40,958 nucleotides of DNA from Candidatus Thorarchaeota archaeon (GCA_029858305.1 JAOUFI010000014.1:1-40958); one strand, 5' to 3'; shown: positions 24,552 through 33,340, counted from the first letter of the stretch. The notes: generated by a model not told the origin, from the sequence alone. Made by a program: numbers and translations.

Positions 24552-25528
24552 TGAGTACAACTGGTATTGTAACCAATATTCAACGGTGTTCAACTGAGGA
24601 TGGTCCAGGTATAAGGACGACTGTCTTCTTCAAAGGATGTCCAATGAAATGTCTCTGGTGTCACAATATTGAAACCATTGATCCAGATCCGACACTTGTT
24701 TGGTATGCAGTGAAGTGCATTGGTGATCAAGCCTGCGTTCGAGCATGTCCAGAGTCTGCTCTCGAATTAACTGCTGATGGCATGAGAATTGATAGAACCC
24801 TCTGCAAAGTATGTGGTTCTTGCGAAGATGCTTGCCCTACCGGAGCAATGAAAGTTATGGGAAAACTCTGGAGTGCAGAAGATCTTGTGGAAGAATTACT
24901 TCGAGACAAGGTGTTCTTCACAACATCAAATGGTGGGGTGACCCTCTCTGGAGGAGAGGCAACTTTCCAAGTTGAGTTTGCTATTCAAGTAGCATCTGGT
25001 CTGCAAAAGAATGGAGTGCATATTGCTTTGGACACTTGTGGTTATTGCAGTGAGGAGAGCTTCCAGAGAATTCTCTCACACGTCGATTTGGTACTATACG
25101 ACCTCAAAGTAATGGACTCTCAGCAGCATAAAGAATACACGGGAGTTCCAATTGAACGAGTATTATCGAATGCAAGGATTCTTGCACAGAGTGGAAAACC
25201 CGTTTGGATAAGAACCCCTGTGATTCCTGGGCATACTGATAGCGAGGAAAATATTCGTGCTATTGCAAAATTCATTGTTGAGAATATGCCAAATGTTGAA
25301 CGATATGATCTTCTCGCCTTCAATAGGATGTGTACGGAAAAGTACACATTATTTGATCTGGAGTATCCCCTGAAAGATACAGAACTAATGACTGACGAAA
25401 CCATGGAGCATTTGGCCGAGATTGCTCGAAAAGAGGGTGTGCCCCTCGTAGCATGGTCTGGAATGACAAGGAATTCTGCTAAAGGTATTTCGACAAAGGA
25501 ACCGGAGGTAAGCTCCTGTGGAAACTAA
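24551..25528 (+). CDS. Glycyl radical enzyme activase (radical SAM)
   Basis: A 325-aa radical SAM enzyme that installs the glycyl radical on the partner encoded just upstream. The N-terminus has STEDGPGIRTTVFFKGC and the cluster motif Cys30-x3-Cys34-x2-Cys37 (the radical SAM signature). A ferredoxin-like insert follows with Cys85-x2-Cys88-x2-Cys91-x3-Cys95 and a first, incomplete motif Cys56-x5-Cys62-x3-Cys66-Pro. Then come TLSGGEATFQ and ALDTCGYC, typical of PflA-family proteins. Activases of non-PFL glycyl radical enzymes normally carry this insert, which agrees with the GCxE enzyme type. The first insert motif lacks one of the expected four cysteines (Asp/Gln at 59-60). It is coupled to both neighbours: one-base overlap upstream, 11-base overlap downstream. 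Confidence 0.92.
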   Translation: MSTTGIVTNIQRCSTEDGPGIRTTVFFKGCPMKCLWCHNIETIDPDPTLVWYAVKCIGDQACVRACPESALELTADGMRIDRTLCKVCGSCEDACPTGAMKVMGKLWSAEDLVEELLRDKVFFTTSNGGVTLSGGEATFQVEFAIQVASGLQKNGVHIALDTCGYCSEESFQRILSHVDLVLYDLKVMDSQQHKEYTGVPIERVLSNARILAQSGKPVWIRTPVIPGHTDSEENIRAIAKFIVENMPNVERYDLLAFNRMCTEKYTLFDLEYPLKDTELMTDETMEHLAEIARKEGVPLVAWSGMTRNSAKGISTKEPEVSSCGN

Positions 25529-26345
25529 TATTCTAAATCAAGAACTCGTAGATGCAATACAAGTTTTCATGACTCCAAAGTTCATGGTAACAAAAGACTC
25601 GAATAACGAGCCAAATGTAGCCTTAGTTATGACTTGGACTATATATGACGAAAACAGACTTGTTTATGGCGACTTCATGACTGTAAAGAGTCGTGAAAAT
25701 CTCATTAATGGAAATCAGAAGATGTCCATTCTTGTCTTTACCTTAGGATTAGATAGCTGGTTGATAAGAGCTGAATTCGAATCGTTTCATCGTAATGATG
25801 ATGTCTATGAATTCATGGCACAAACTCCGTTATTCAAATACAACCAATATACGAACGCTAGAGCCGCTGGAATTGCTAAGGCGATTTCAGCAAGTCAGAA
25901 GTATAGCATCTCCAAACTCGCTGTGCTCTCATCTTTCATAAAGGCACAATTAGCTAAGCGCGGAGTACCCATTGAGGAAACATATGAAGGAAATATGCCC
26001 AAGAATATTTATGATGCATTCTCGAAGATGGCCGCGGTAAAGGTACTTGCGTTTATTGATGCGGATGGATATCCTGTGGCGTTTCCTGAGTTTGGAATGC
26101 TGCCTGTTTCTTCTAATACTATTGTAGTAAAGCGAAAAGAAGAGAAAAGACGAGGATTGCACCTTCATGAAGGCCAGAGAGTTGCAATCTCATTAGTAAC
26201 CCTTGAGCCTGCTGCATTTCAATTAAAAGGTGTATTCCATGAGATCAATGATTCAACTGGGTATATTTGCTTGGACAAAGTCTATGCTTGTTCTCTTCCC
26301 CGTCCTGGTGTACGTGTCGACATACCAATGCTGATTCCAGAATGA
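25518..26345 (+). CDS. Tandem FMN-binding split-barrel (PNPOx-like) protein in the glycyl radical operon
   Basis: A 275-aa protein that appears to hold two pyridoxamine-phosphate-oxidase-like split barrels. Residues about 10-110: MTPKFMVTKDSNNEPNVALV, then YGDFMTVKSRENLING, a PNPOx-type strand pair and loop. Residues about 170-275: VKVLAFIDADGYPVAFPEFG, then GQRVAISLVTLEP. The fold binds FMN, F420 or heme in related families; nothing identifies the cofactor here. Start GTG 25518 has an excellent GGAGG 9 bases upstream and overlaps the activase by 11 bases, and the stop overlaps the next gene by 3 bases. Such tight coupling to a glycyl radical enzyme and activase suggests a supporting role, for example reduction of product or activase, but that is inference. 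Confidence 0.65.
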   Translation: METNILNQELVDAIQVFMTPKFMVTKDSNNEPNVALVMTWTIYDENRLVYGDFMTVKSRENLINGNQKMSILVFTLGLDSWLIRAEFESFHRNDDVYEFMAQTPLFKYNQYTNARAAGIAKAISASQKYSISKLAVLSSFIKAQLAKRGVPIEETYEGNMPKNIYDAFSKMAAVKVLAFIDADGYPVAFPEFGMLPVSSNTIVVKRKEEKRRGLHLHEGQRVAISLVTLEPAAFQLKGVFHEINDSTGYICLDKVYACSLPRPGVRVDIPMLIPE

Positions 26346-26953
26346 TAGTATTGAGTTTTGTCACACCACAACCCTTTTTGTACGCACATTACGTTACGCA
26401 AAATGGTGTACCCTACTTGAAGACATGGGAGTATCTTTCGAAAGATGGTCGTCCGATTAAGGTACGTCCAGCTCAGCGCGGTGATGCTCAATACTTACAC
26501 GAAGGCTTCAAAGAAGTTGTTGATGAGGGACGATGGCTACCAACGTTTTCAGTGAATGCCAATATAACTGACTGGGTCCACTGGATTGAAAAAACAAACC
26601 ATAGTAGAGAAATACTCCTGATTGCGTTTCTTGATGATGATTACGCGGGTCATTTAACATTGCAGCCTGAAGAATGGAATGCTTCTCAACATGTGGCAAA
26701 GCTCGGCATTATTGTAAGAAAACCATGTAGGTATCTAGGTGTTGGTCGTTCCTTGATGCTAGCTTCTGAGGAAATTGGGTTGGAAAAGGACTACACAAAG
26801 ATTATCCTCAGTACATTTGAGGACAATACGATTGCTATTGATCTCTACAAACAATTAGGATATCGTCTCGTAGGTGTTCGAAAGAAACATTTCAATATGC
26901 CCAATGGATTTATAGATGAAGTACTTATGGAGAAGGAATTAATTGGACAGTAA
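26342..26953 (+). CDS. GNAT-family N-acetyltransferase
   Basis: A 203-aa protein beginning at ATG 26342, which overlaps the stop of the preceding gene (ATGA). After an unusual 40-residue lead (SFVTPQPFLYAHYVTQNG) the GNAT domain runs from IKVRPAQRGDAQYLHEGF to VLMEKELIGQ: DDYAGHLTLQPEE, then LGIIVRKPCRYLGVGRSLML, which contains the acetyl-CoA loop R-Y-L-G-V-G, then ILSTFEDNTIAIDLYKQLGY, a RimJ/RimL-like helix and strand. The acceptor is unknown. Sitting within the glycyl radical operon it may modify an amine product or act on an operon protein; both are guesses. An upstream in-frame start (26267) would lie inside the previous gene and lacks family support. Confidence 0.75.
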   Translation: MIVLSFVTPQPFLYAHYVTQNGVPYLKTWEYLSKDGRPIKVRPAQRGDAQYLHEGFKEVVDEGRWLPTFSVNANITDWVHWIEKTNHSREILLIAFLDDDYAGHLTLQPEEWNASQHVAKLGIIVRKPCRYLGVGRSLMLASEEIGLEKDYTKIILSTFEDNTIAIDLYKQLGYRLVGVRKKHFNMPNGFIDEVLMEKELIGQ

Positions 26954-26967
26954 GTAGAGTGCGCACC

Positions 26968-27477
26968 ATGTGGCGAAGAATTGTCGAATTCTTTAGAGAT
27001 TCTCCACAAAGGCTCAAGGTAGCTCAAGCAATTGTAAGCCATGGTTTTAGTGTGGATGGGCCCGGTGAGATCAAATGTGGCGAAATTCGAATTCCACTAC
27101 AATGTCTTGGAAATGCTCTCGGAATTGATAGGCGTACAGTTAGAGCAACTACAGAGGATATCTGCACACAGGATGATCTTTGCAGGTTCTTTAAAGAGCT
27201 CAGACCAGCTGGTCCCTCTCTCGAAGGTGTACGAAGAGTTCTAGGATATGGAGTTGTCACGATTTTTGTTGAATCTCCTGAGAATCCGGGGATACTCTCA
27301 GAAGTGACATCAATGATCGCAGGATACGGAATTCCAATACGACAGGTCATTGCTGAGGATGTGGCAATATATCCAGAGCCCTGCCTAAAAGTGATAACAC
27401 AGAATCCACTGCCTGGAAGAGTCATTGAAACTCTTGCAGCAATTAGGGGTGTTCGTAAGGTCATTATAGACAAGTAA
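26968..27477 (+). CDS. HTH/ACT-domain regulator of amino acid metabolism (COG2061-like)
   Basis: A 169-aa protein of an archaeal family with an N-terminal winged-helix-like segment and a C-terminal ACT domain. The first part has EIRIPLQCLGNALGIDRRTV, a helix-turn-helix-like stretch. The second (about 95-169) has VTIFVESPENPGILSEVTSM, with the NPGILSEVTS loop typical of ACT amino-acid sensors, and ends EPCLKVITQNPLPG. Family members are annotated as regulators of amino acid metabolism. GTG 26959 is a possible earlier start; ATG 26968 is preferred but its ribosome binding site is weak. It follows the GNAT gene by 14 bases and precedes the MFS gene by 63, so it could sense a metabolite of the operon. 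Direct regulation of the palindrome by this protein is untested. Confidence 0.75.
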   Translation: MWRRIVEFFRDSPQRLKVAQAIVSHGFSVDGPGEIKCGEIRIPLQCLGNALGIDRRTVRATTEDICTQDDLCRFFKELRPAGPSLEGVRRVLGYGVVTIFVESPENPGILSEVTSMIAGYGIPIRQVIAEDVAIYPEPCLKVITQNPLPGRVIETLAAIRGVRKVIIDK

Positions 27478-27540
27478 ACAATGTCCTAATACCCAAACTT
27501 GAAAAGGATTTTCTTTGGCGAAGAGAAGAGTGTTTTTCAA

Positions 27541-28839
27541 ATGGAGTCAGAACCTGAAACAACGTCATGTGATAAGGCTATTGTAGACGTGGTGCCCGAA
27601 AGTAGTCATGGCGGTATGTACCAGGTTGTGATGTTGGCGATTTCTCTAAGCATCCTCCAGATAGGCTTTGGCTTCGTCACTCCTGTTTTTCCCGTTTACA
27701 TCACCGAGCTTGGTATGGGTGGAATTGAACTTGGAGTTCTAGCTGCTTCGTTTGCCCTCACACGAATTCTGCTTGCTGGTCCTCTCGGGGGTCTCTCAGA
27801 TAGAATAGGTCGCAAGCAAGTTCTCGTCTACTCCTTACTTGGCTTTGCCTTTGCTAATGTGATTTATGCCTTCGCGCAAGATGCTGTCGTTATGATAATA
27901 GCACGAGCATTGGAAGGGGCAGTGTCTGCTGGATTCTTCCCTGCAGCGAACGCCTTTGTTTCAGATATGACTACGCCTAAGAATCGAGGTGCCGCAATGG
28001 GGTATCTGAGCACTGGCAACATGGTTGGTTTTGTAGTAGGTCCGGTTGTTGGTGGAGTACTTGCAGAGTATCTTGGTATTCGTCTACCTTTCATCATAGC
28101 AGCTCTTGCATCACTTCTTACAATGCTACTCCTCTTTGTCCTAATTCAGGAACCAATAAGGAAGTCTACTGAGGATGATCGAAAGCGTCCTAGGATGTCG
28201 TTCAAAGAAGTGCTCTCTCGTGCCTATGTTGCATATGGTGCTCTCGGTGTAGCAATGTTTGCAAATATGTTTGCTATAGGTGTTCTAGAGGTTGCCTTTA
28301 TGCTTGATGCGGTAGCCAGATTCGGAATTGGTCCCCTAGAGATTGGTGGTTTCTTTGGAGTAATTGGCATCTTCATGATTGTCGGCAATATCGTTTTTGG
28401 AAAACTATCTGATATTAGGGGGAGGAAGTGGCTCATTGTGCTTGGAGCAATCATAGGTACTGTATCCATGCTAATGTTTGCTGCAGCAACAGACACGAAC
28501 GCATTCTATCTAGCTGGCGCGGTTCTTTCACTTGGAATGTCAATGCGTGGTCCTGCGATTCAAGCCATGATAGCTGATTTGACGGATCCAAAGGCGTACG
28601 GTAGTGTTATGGGTCTCTTTGGAGCGATTAGCAATAGCGCCTATGTTGTCAGTCCAACTATGAGTGGTTATCTCTTTGATCTTAATGGCGATGCAATTTC
28701 AAGCCTCTTTATAGCTGGAGGCGTTTCTCTTGCCGGTGGACTGGTGGCAGCTATTGGTCTTCCTGGAAATATGTCTCCCACTAGCGAAACAAAAACAGAA
28801 GATGTCTTGGAAACGATAGAAATCCAATTGGATGAGTAG
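27541..28839 (+). CDS. MFS transporter
   Basis: A 432-aa major facilitator superfamily protein with about 12 membrane helices. The motif A loop between helices 2 and 3 is GGLSDRIGRKQV, and the second half has a matching GKLSDIRGRKW. The N-terminus before the first helix is polar and about 20 residues long. I prefer ATG 27541; a TTG at 27499 would add 14 residues and cannot be excluded. The helix following motif A and the GxxxGPxxGG block (GFVVGPVVGGVL) in helix 5 fit the antiporter/drug-type branch, which exports small molecules by proton exchange. As the last gene of the glycyl radical operon it may move the substrate or product. The stop is 4 bases from the convergent MEMO1 gene. Confidence 0.85.
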   Translation: MESEPETTSCDKAIVDVVPESSHGGMYQVVMLAISLSILQIGFGFVTPVFPVYITELGMGGIELGVLAASFALTRILLAGPLGGLSDRIGRKQVLVYSLLGFAFANVIYAFAQDAVVMIIARALEGAVSAGFFPAANAFVSDMTTPKNRGAAMGYLSTGNMVGFVVGPVVGGVLAEYLGIRLPFIIAALASLLTMLLLFVLIQEPIRKSTEDDRKRPRMSFKEVLSRAYVAYGALGVAMFANMFAIGVLEVAFMLDAVARFGIGPLEIGGFFGVIGIFMIVGNIVFGKLSDIRGRKWLIVLGAIIGTVSMLMFAAATDTNAFYLAGAVLSLGMSMRGPAIQAMIADLTDPKAYGSVMGLFGAISNSAYVVSPTMSGYLFDLNGDAISSLFIAGGVSLAGGLVAAIGLPGNMSPTSETKTEDVLETIEIQLDE

Positions 28840-28843
28840 ATGA

Positions 28844-29683
28844 TCAAACAATTGTAGCTGCTACATAAGCTACAACACTCTTGTTATCACCAGTGACATC
28901 TCCTGAGCTTGTATATTTCAGCAGGTTGAACCTAGTCGCACCACGTTCGTTTGCATATACCAGAGCAGCTGCAATAGGTCCAGCTCCACAAATACTAATA
29001 TGATGGCTCTGGACGAAGTTTAGGAATCCCTTAGGGTCTAGGTACTCAAGATACTCTATTGCCTGATTATCCTTCTTCTTCGCGCTCTCTGCAGTTTCAA
29101 AGTGTGTGAAATCTGAACTTGCAATGACAAGAATATCGTCTTGCTCGGCCAATCTAGCAATTGTCTTCCCTACTGATTCACATATAGCGTAGGATTGATC
29201 AGAAATGCAGATTGGAATGAAACTAACTTCAGGTCCGAAAACATATTGTAAGAAAGGTAATTGCACTTCAATAGAGTGTTCACTACTGTGGGCAATGCAA
29301 TCATAGGTTGCATAATCATTTTGTTCAACAATAGCTGCACCTAATCCACTATCATACTTAGCCTTTCCAAGTGGAGTTGCCCAGTCTTCATTGCAAACAG
29401 CAAGTCGCGCGCCCATGCCTGTGTGATTAGGTCCGAAAATTACGACATGTTCGGGTTTTCCATCCTCGTACAAGTTGAGGTAGGTATGAGCCGCAGGCAT
29501 TCCTGAGTACATATAGCCTGCATGTGGGGCAATGGCAGCTTTAATACTTCTAGTCTTGCCAGTAACTCCTTCAGGCAAGCGTCCAGGACCATGTTTGCCC
29601 ATAAAACAATTCTCAATCCGCTTTATGAGAAGGTCTTCTTTGCCTTCATAGAATCTTCCCGCAACAACAGGCATTCGCGTCAT
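28844..29683 (-). CDS. MEMO1 family protein (AmmeMemoRadiSam system protein B)
   Basis: A protein of about 279 aa. It starts MPVVAGRFYEG and carries IAPHAGYMYSG, VVIFGPNHTGMGARLAVCN and HSIEVQLPFLQYVFG, with a later ILVIASSDFTHF. These His/Asp positions form the metal-site-like pocket of the MEMO/LigB-type extradiol dioxygenase fold. In archaea MEMO commonly occurs with AMMECR1 and a radical SAM protein in a system of unclear function. Neither partner is in the window, although the unrelated glycyl radical activase lies 3.3 kb away. ATG 29683 has GGAGAG just upstream; ATG 29695 is an alternative four residues earlier. It is divergent from nothing and lies head-on to the MFS gene. Confidence 0.88.
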   Translation of the reverse strand: MTRMPVVAGRFYEGKEDLLIKRIENCFMGKHGPGRLPEGVTGKTRSIKAAIAPHAGYMYSGMPAAHTYLNLYEDGKPEHVVIFGPNHTGMGARLAVCNEDWATPLGKAKYDSGLGAAIVEQNDYATYDCIAHSSEHSIEVQLPFLQYVFGPEVSFIPICISDQSYAICESVGKTIARLAEQDDILVIASSDFTHFETAESAKKKDNQAIEYLEYLDPKGFLNFVQSHHISICGAGPIAAALVYANERGATRFNLLKYTSSGDVTGDNKSVVAYVAATIV

Positions 29684-29744
29684 TGGCTCTCCCATTGAGA
29701 ATAATAGTCACTCCACGAGAAAAGCCTTTGGTCTACTCTGGAAT

Positions 29745-31055
29745 TCAGGTTTTTAGAGCTTTTTTGATGAATTTTACTGAAGATGGTATCTTCACCTGTT
29801 GGGTGGATTTGTCAGTCATATTTCGAATACTGACCTCGCCCCTCTCAACATCTCGCTCTCCAATGATTACAATCAACTTAGCATTCTTAGCATCCGCTTG
29901 TTCAAGGGATTTCTTGAGAGACCTATCCATGATATCGACTTCGCATGTTATCCCCTCTTTTACTAAGTTTGCTTGAAGTGCCATTGCGTAACGGATTGTT
30001 TCGCGTTTCAATGGAGCAACATACACATCTAATTGGGGGGTTAGTTCTGCTCTAATTCCACGTGCCATCACTAACTCTATCATCCTTCCAATACCGAGGG
30101 AGATGCCAGTCGCAGGAGTAGGTGGTCCGCCAAACTTCTCGATCAGACGGTCATAACGGCCGCCACCAAGAATGGATCCCACATCAGGTTCTCCAAGAAA
30201 CCTTCCTTCGAATACTGGACCTGTATAGTAGTCAAGCCCTCTAGCCAGTGACATATCGAAGATTGTGACGTCTTTAACTCCCGCGTCTTCAAAGATTTCA
30301 GCCATTAGTGTGAGTTCATCGACTCCTTCTATACCAATTTTGGAGCCTGATAGTATCTCTCTAAATTCTTCCAAGGCATCCACGCCAGTGCCTTTGATTG
30401 CGATAGCATCAAGTAGAAAGTCACTTTCTTTTTTCCTAATGCCCCTTGACTTCAATTCATCTAGAACACCATCTCGACCAATCTTGTCAAGTTTGTCTAT
30501 TGCTCTAAAACACTCGAATGAAAGCGTTTCCGAAACTCCAGCCTTCTCAATTAGACCTTTCAGAACTTTACGATTATTTATTTTTATGACATAGTTCTTT
30601 TCGAATACCCTTCTCAAGAATTCTAGAGCAACTAATGTGACCTCGGCATCTGCTGCAGGATTTGCGGTACCGACAATATCCACATCAGCTTGCTCAAACT
30701 CACGATATCTGCCTGCCTGAGGTCTGTCGTATCTCCACGCCTTCCCGATGGCATATCGTTTGAAGGGCTTGGCGAGATGTGGATTCGAGGCTACAATCCT
30801 TGCTAGAGGTACTGTCAGATCGAACCTCAAGCCAACCTCACGGTCACCCTTATCGGTAAACTTGAAAGTTTCAGCCTCCACATCTTCTCCACCTTTTGCG
30901 GACAGCGTTTCCCACAATTCCATTGCAGGAGAGTCCAATGGTTCGTAACCAAATTTCTGGAAGACATCCACTGCAGTAGCGATAAGGTAGTCTCTGACTC
31001 TCATCTCAGTCCCGTAGAGGTCTCTCATACCTCGCACTGTTCTCATGTCACTCAT
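29745..31055 (-). CDS. hisS: Histidyl-tRNA synthetase
   Basis: A 436-aa class II aminoacyl-tRNA synthetase that attaches histidine to tRNA-His. Motif 2 is seen in FKRYAIGKAWRYDRPQAGRY with the following EFEQADVDIVG; the histidine-binding loop is RGLDYYTG; motif 3 is GGGRYDRLIEKFGG together with TGISLGIGRMIEL. The C-terminal anticodon-binding domain (about 335-436) has LDVYVAPLKRET and LIVIIGERDVERG. Length is normal. The start ATG 31055 has GGAGG 7 bases upstream; an ATG 21 bases further out lies before that site and is rejected. It is transcribed with a 61-base gap upstream of the MEMO1 gene. Archaeal features are not diagnostic at this resolution. Confidence 0.96.
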   Translation of the reverse strand: MSDMRTVRGMRDLYGTEMRVRDYLIATAVDVFQKFGYEPLDSPAMELWETLSAKGGEDVEAETFKFTDKGDREVGLRFDLTVPLARIVASNPHLAKPFKRYAIGKAWRYDRPQAGRYREFEQADVDIVGTANPAADAEVTLVALEFLRRVFEKNYVIKINNRKVLKGLIEKAGVSETLSFECFRAIDKLDKIGRDGVLDELKSRGIRKKESDFLLDAIAIKGTGVDALEEFREILSGSKIGIEGVDELTLMAEIFEDAGVKDVTIFDMSLARGLDYYTGPVFEGRFLGEPDVGSILGGGRYDRLIEKFGGPPTPATGISLGIGRMIELVMARGIRAELTPQLDVYVAPLKRETIRYAMALQANLVKEGITCEVDIMDRSLKKSLEQADAKNAKLIVIIGERDVERGEVSIRNMTDKSTQQVKIPSSVKFIKKALKT

Positions 31056-31219
31056 TAATTGTCCTCCAAAACTCATTCCGGCAACAGATGCAGGTGGCGG
31101 GGATATCTCTTATTCTATTGATATTCCTGATGAACAAATCCACCAACTATCATGTTTGTCACCAAGCAATGAAACGAGTATGATGGGTTTAAGTGTTGTG
31201 CTAGATAATCTGCTACTCA

Positions 31220-32536
31220 TTAAATAAAACCTAGCATAAACAATACCAGGTACATTAGTATGAATGATGCGATGATTATCGAGTCTCTGGCGACGATTCT
31301 CACAAGTCTTGTTTGTCTATCTCCTAGATAGACATAGATCATTTTGTTGAGAACAGAGATGATAGTTGCAATGATTATCGCCATGGCTGCTTCAGGATAG
31401 AGAGCAGGATTAAGCATGAATACAGTAGCAGAGCTGGCTACGACTGCACCTGCTGACACAAGTCCTCCAATAATTGCAGCAACAATGAGACCAGTCCCAC
31501 TGTAGGTCTGAGTGAAGAGCAGTTGAATTAAGTATACACCTGAGAAGATTGCTCCAAATCGTAGGGCAGGTCCGAGCTCAAATGGTGATACAAGTTTGAG
31601 GTCATACAGAGCCTTACTAGGCTGTTCATGGTCTCTATTTTCTTGGAACATGCGGATCATGCTCATGATAATTAGAATGGCCATAACTCCAATGTACAAC
31701 CTAAAGAGCCAGAAGGTTCTATCAATAATCAGTAGCAGGAATCCGTTCCTCAGAGACATGGCTATATTTGCTAGATTGACCGATACTGCGATTTTTCCAG
31801 CTCCACGTCTCTCTTCCCTGACATAGAAATCAGTTAGGCTTGATACAGCCGCCTCGCTACTTGCTAGTCCACCAAAGATACCAAAGAAGTAAATCCCTCT
31901 GTCTCTGTACTTCTTTACTAGCAAATAGTTTGCGAATTTGATTGTCAGGAGAATCACAATCAGAACATAGATTTGAAATGCGGGAAACTCGATGATTCCA
32001 ATTTGAATTATCTGTGGGACTAGTGGCCATGCAAAGAGGATTACTACACCAAGTTCGACTGCACTGATCATCTCATCACGCGTGATAACCTCAACTGCGT
32101 GAGCAAGCTCTTCTTTGAAGCCCAGAATTAGAAACACCAAGAACGAAACAGCCATTGCAAATACCGAAAGCATACCAAAGAGTTGACCTGGACTCGGCGT
32201 ATCGAATCCGACAAGCACTCCCAAGACGAATGAAATGGAAAATACAAGTGGTGTTGTCAGACCTTTTCCCATGGTTCTGAAAAGTTTGTAATAGACTTGA
32301 GTCGCAACAAGGATGGTCGATATGACGATTCCATAGACAAGAATCACGGGATTGGATATGAGCTCTGACATGTAGGCGGTCATAGTTCCCAGTAGACTAT
32401 GTAGACCAAATGAGCGTACACCAGCAGTTCTACTTGCCTCTAATTTCTTTTGGCGTTCGAGACCTATTAGAGCTCCAACTACAAAACCTATGAGTGCTTT
32501 CACAATTAAATCCGCACTTGCTAGTAGCTCTTGCAA
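31220..32536 (-). CDS. MgtC/SapB family membrane protein with DUF4010 domain
   Basis: A 438-aa protein with about 12 hydrophobic segments. The N-terminal MgtC/SapB signature is clear: IGFVVGALIGLERQKKLE, with the GLERQ motif, followed by the RTAGVRSFGLHSLLG stretch. The C-terminal half matches the DUF4010 pattern (FGGLASSEAAVSSLTDF, then NLANIAMSLRN). MgtC-type proteins influence magnesium homeostasis, ATP synthase activity or membrane potential; their transport role is uncertain. The initiation codon is TTG 32536, with GGTGA about 6 bases upstream. No ATG lies early enough to preserve the first helix. The gap to the upstream rpoK gene (102 bases) may hold its promoter. The 164-base space between hisS start and this gene's end holds no gene. 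Confidence 0.82.
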   Translation of the reverse strand: MQELLASADLIVKALIGFVVGALIGLERQKKLEASRTAGVRSFGLHSLLGTMTAYMSELISNPVILVYGIVISTILVATQVYYKLFRTMGKGLTTPLVFSISFVLGVLVGFDTPSPGQLFGMLSVFAMAVSFLVFLILGFKEELAHAVEVITRDEMISAVELGVVILFAWPLVPQIIQIGIIEFPAFQIYVLIVILLTIKFANYLLVKKYRDRGIYFFGIFGGLASSEAAVSSLTDFYVREERRGAGKIAVSVNLANIAMSLRNGFLLLIIDRTFWLFRLYIGVMAILIIMSMIRMFQENRDHEQPSKALYDLKLVSPFELGPALRFGAIFSGVYLIQLLFTQTYSGTGLIVAAIIGGLVSAGAVVASSATVFMLNPALYPEAAMAIIIATIISVLNKMIYVYLGDRQTRLVRIVARDSIIIASFILMYLVLFMLGFI

Positions 32537-32638
32537 ACTCGTTCACCACTGAGACATAAACATCAGGTGTTTTCAACTTTTAAGGCAATGTATGATGAGA
32601 TTCATTTGAACGCAAAGAAAAACAGGAAGAGGCTGGAA

Positions 32639-33304
32639 TCAATCCAACCTCGTATTCTTTAGCAGCACAGAGAGAGGTACGTCATTATACTCTCCAGTGG
32701 GAAGTGATCTTCGGACAGTCATAGGTAATACTCCTGCACGAAGTTCTTCTTCAGCAAATCCAAATCTTCCCATTGGCGTATTACCCACTTCGATCATTAC
32801 CGGTGCTCCCATAGATATCTGAAGTGCACGAGCTCCGATGATTCGAGCCTTCTCGTACTTTGTTAGCCACTTGGGACCAATAGTCACTCCCAAAGCGGCC
32901 TTATCTTCATCATATCCAGTTACTAAGTTCTTTCTCTCTTTTGCGCGGGCTATCTCCTCAATTGGCTCAAGTTCATGTCTATCCGGTTCAGGCTCTGGAG
33001 CCTTCTTCCGTTTTGACTTTGACTTGCCGCTCAGATCAACGACTCCCGTCTCTATCTTTTCTAGAAGAGCAAGGGCTTCGACAATCACACCTTCAGCCTT
33101 TGATTCGCTGAGACCTGCTACTGCTTCTGCAAGCTTTTCTTTCTCAGCGTGAGCCACTTTCTCAATGGAATCATAACCGGCTTGTGCTAGCTTTTCAGCT
33201 GTTTTCGGTCCAACGCCACCGATATTACTAAGGAGAGAGGCTATCTCTTCCATAGTAAGTGACTCTTCAGTCTCACTTTCCTTGTTTTCGGGGTCATCTG
33301 ACAT
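32639..33304 (-). CDS. rpoK: RNA polymerase subunit K (RPB6 homologue) with N-terminal helix-hairpin-helix domain
   Basis: A 221-aa protein. The C-terminal part (about 146-221) carries WLTKYEKARIIGARALQI, SMGAPVMIEVG, AEEELRAGVLPMTVRRSLP. This is the conserved RpoK/RPB6/omega core, which locks the beta-prime-like subunit during RNA polymerase assembly. Residues about 24-80 form a helix-hairpin-helix module (LLSNIGGVGPKTAEKLAQAG), which typically binds DNA non-specifically. A charged, basic and acidic linker joins them. Archaeal RpoK proteins are usually short, so the extension is unusual. AGGTG lies 6 bases before ATG 33304. It is 36 bases downstream of the thermosome gene and likely co-transcribed. 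The usual rpoN/ribosomal protein neighbours are absent. This may be the only rpoK of the genome or a paralogue. Confidence 0.88.
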   Translation of the reverse strand: MSDDPENKESETEESLTMEEIASLLSNIGGVGPKTAEKLAQAGYDSIEKVAHAEKEKLAEAVAGLSESKAEGVIVEALALLEKIETGVVDLSGKSKSKRKKAPEPEPDRHELEPIEEIARAKERKNLVTGYDEDKAALGVTIGPKWLTKYEKARIIGARALQISMGAPVMIEVGNTPMGRFGFAEEELRAGVLPMTVRRSLPTGEYNDVPLSVLLKNTRLD

Positions 33305-33340
33305 GAGCTACACCTGATTTTGTTTTACGTTTGACTCTTT

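Noticed and set aside
27024-27473. A 149-residue minus-strand frame over the ACT gene
   Set aside because: The plus-strand frame has a clear ACT motif and fits the operon; the reverse frame has none.
28852-28875. Inverted repeat TTGTAGC-N10-GCTACAA at the end of the MEMO1 gene as a transcription terminator
   Set aside because: It lies in codons for the C-terminal Ala/Tyr/Val-rich residues of MEMO1, lacks a T-run, and archaeal terminators depend mainly on U-tracts.
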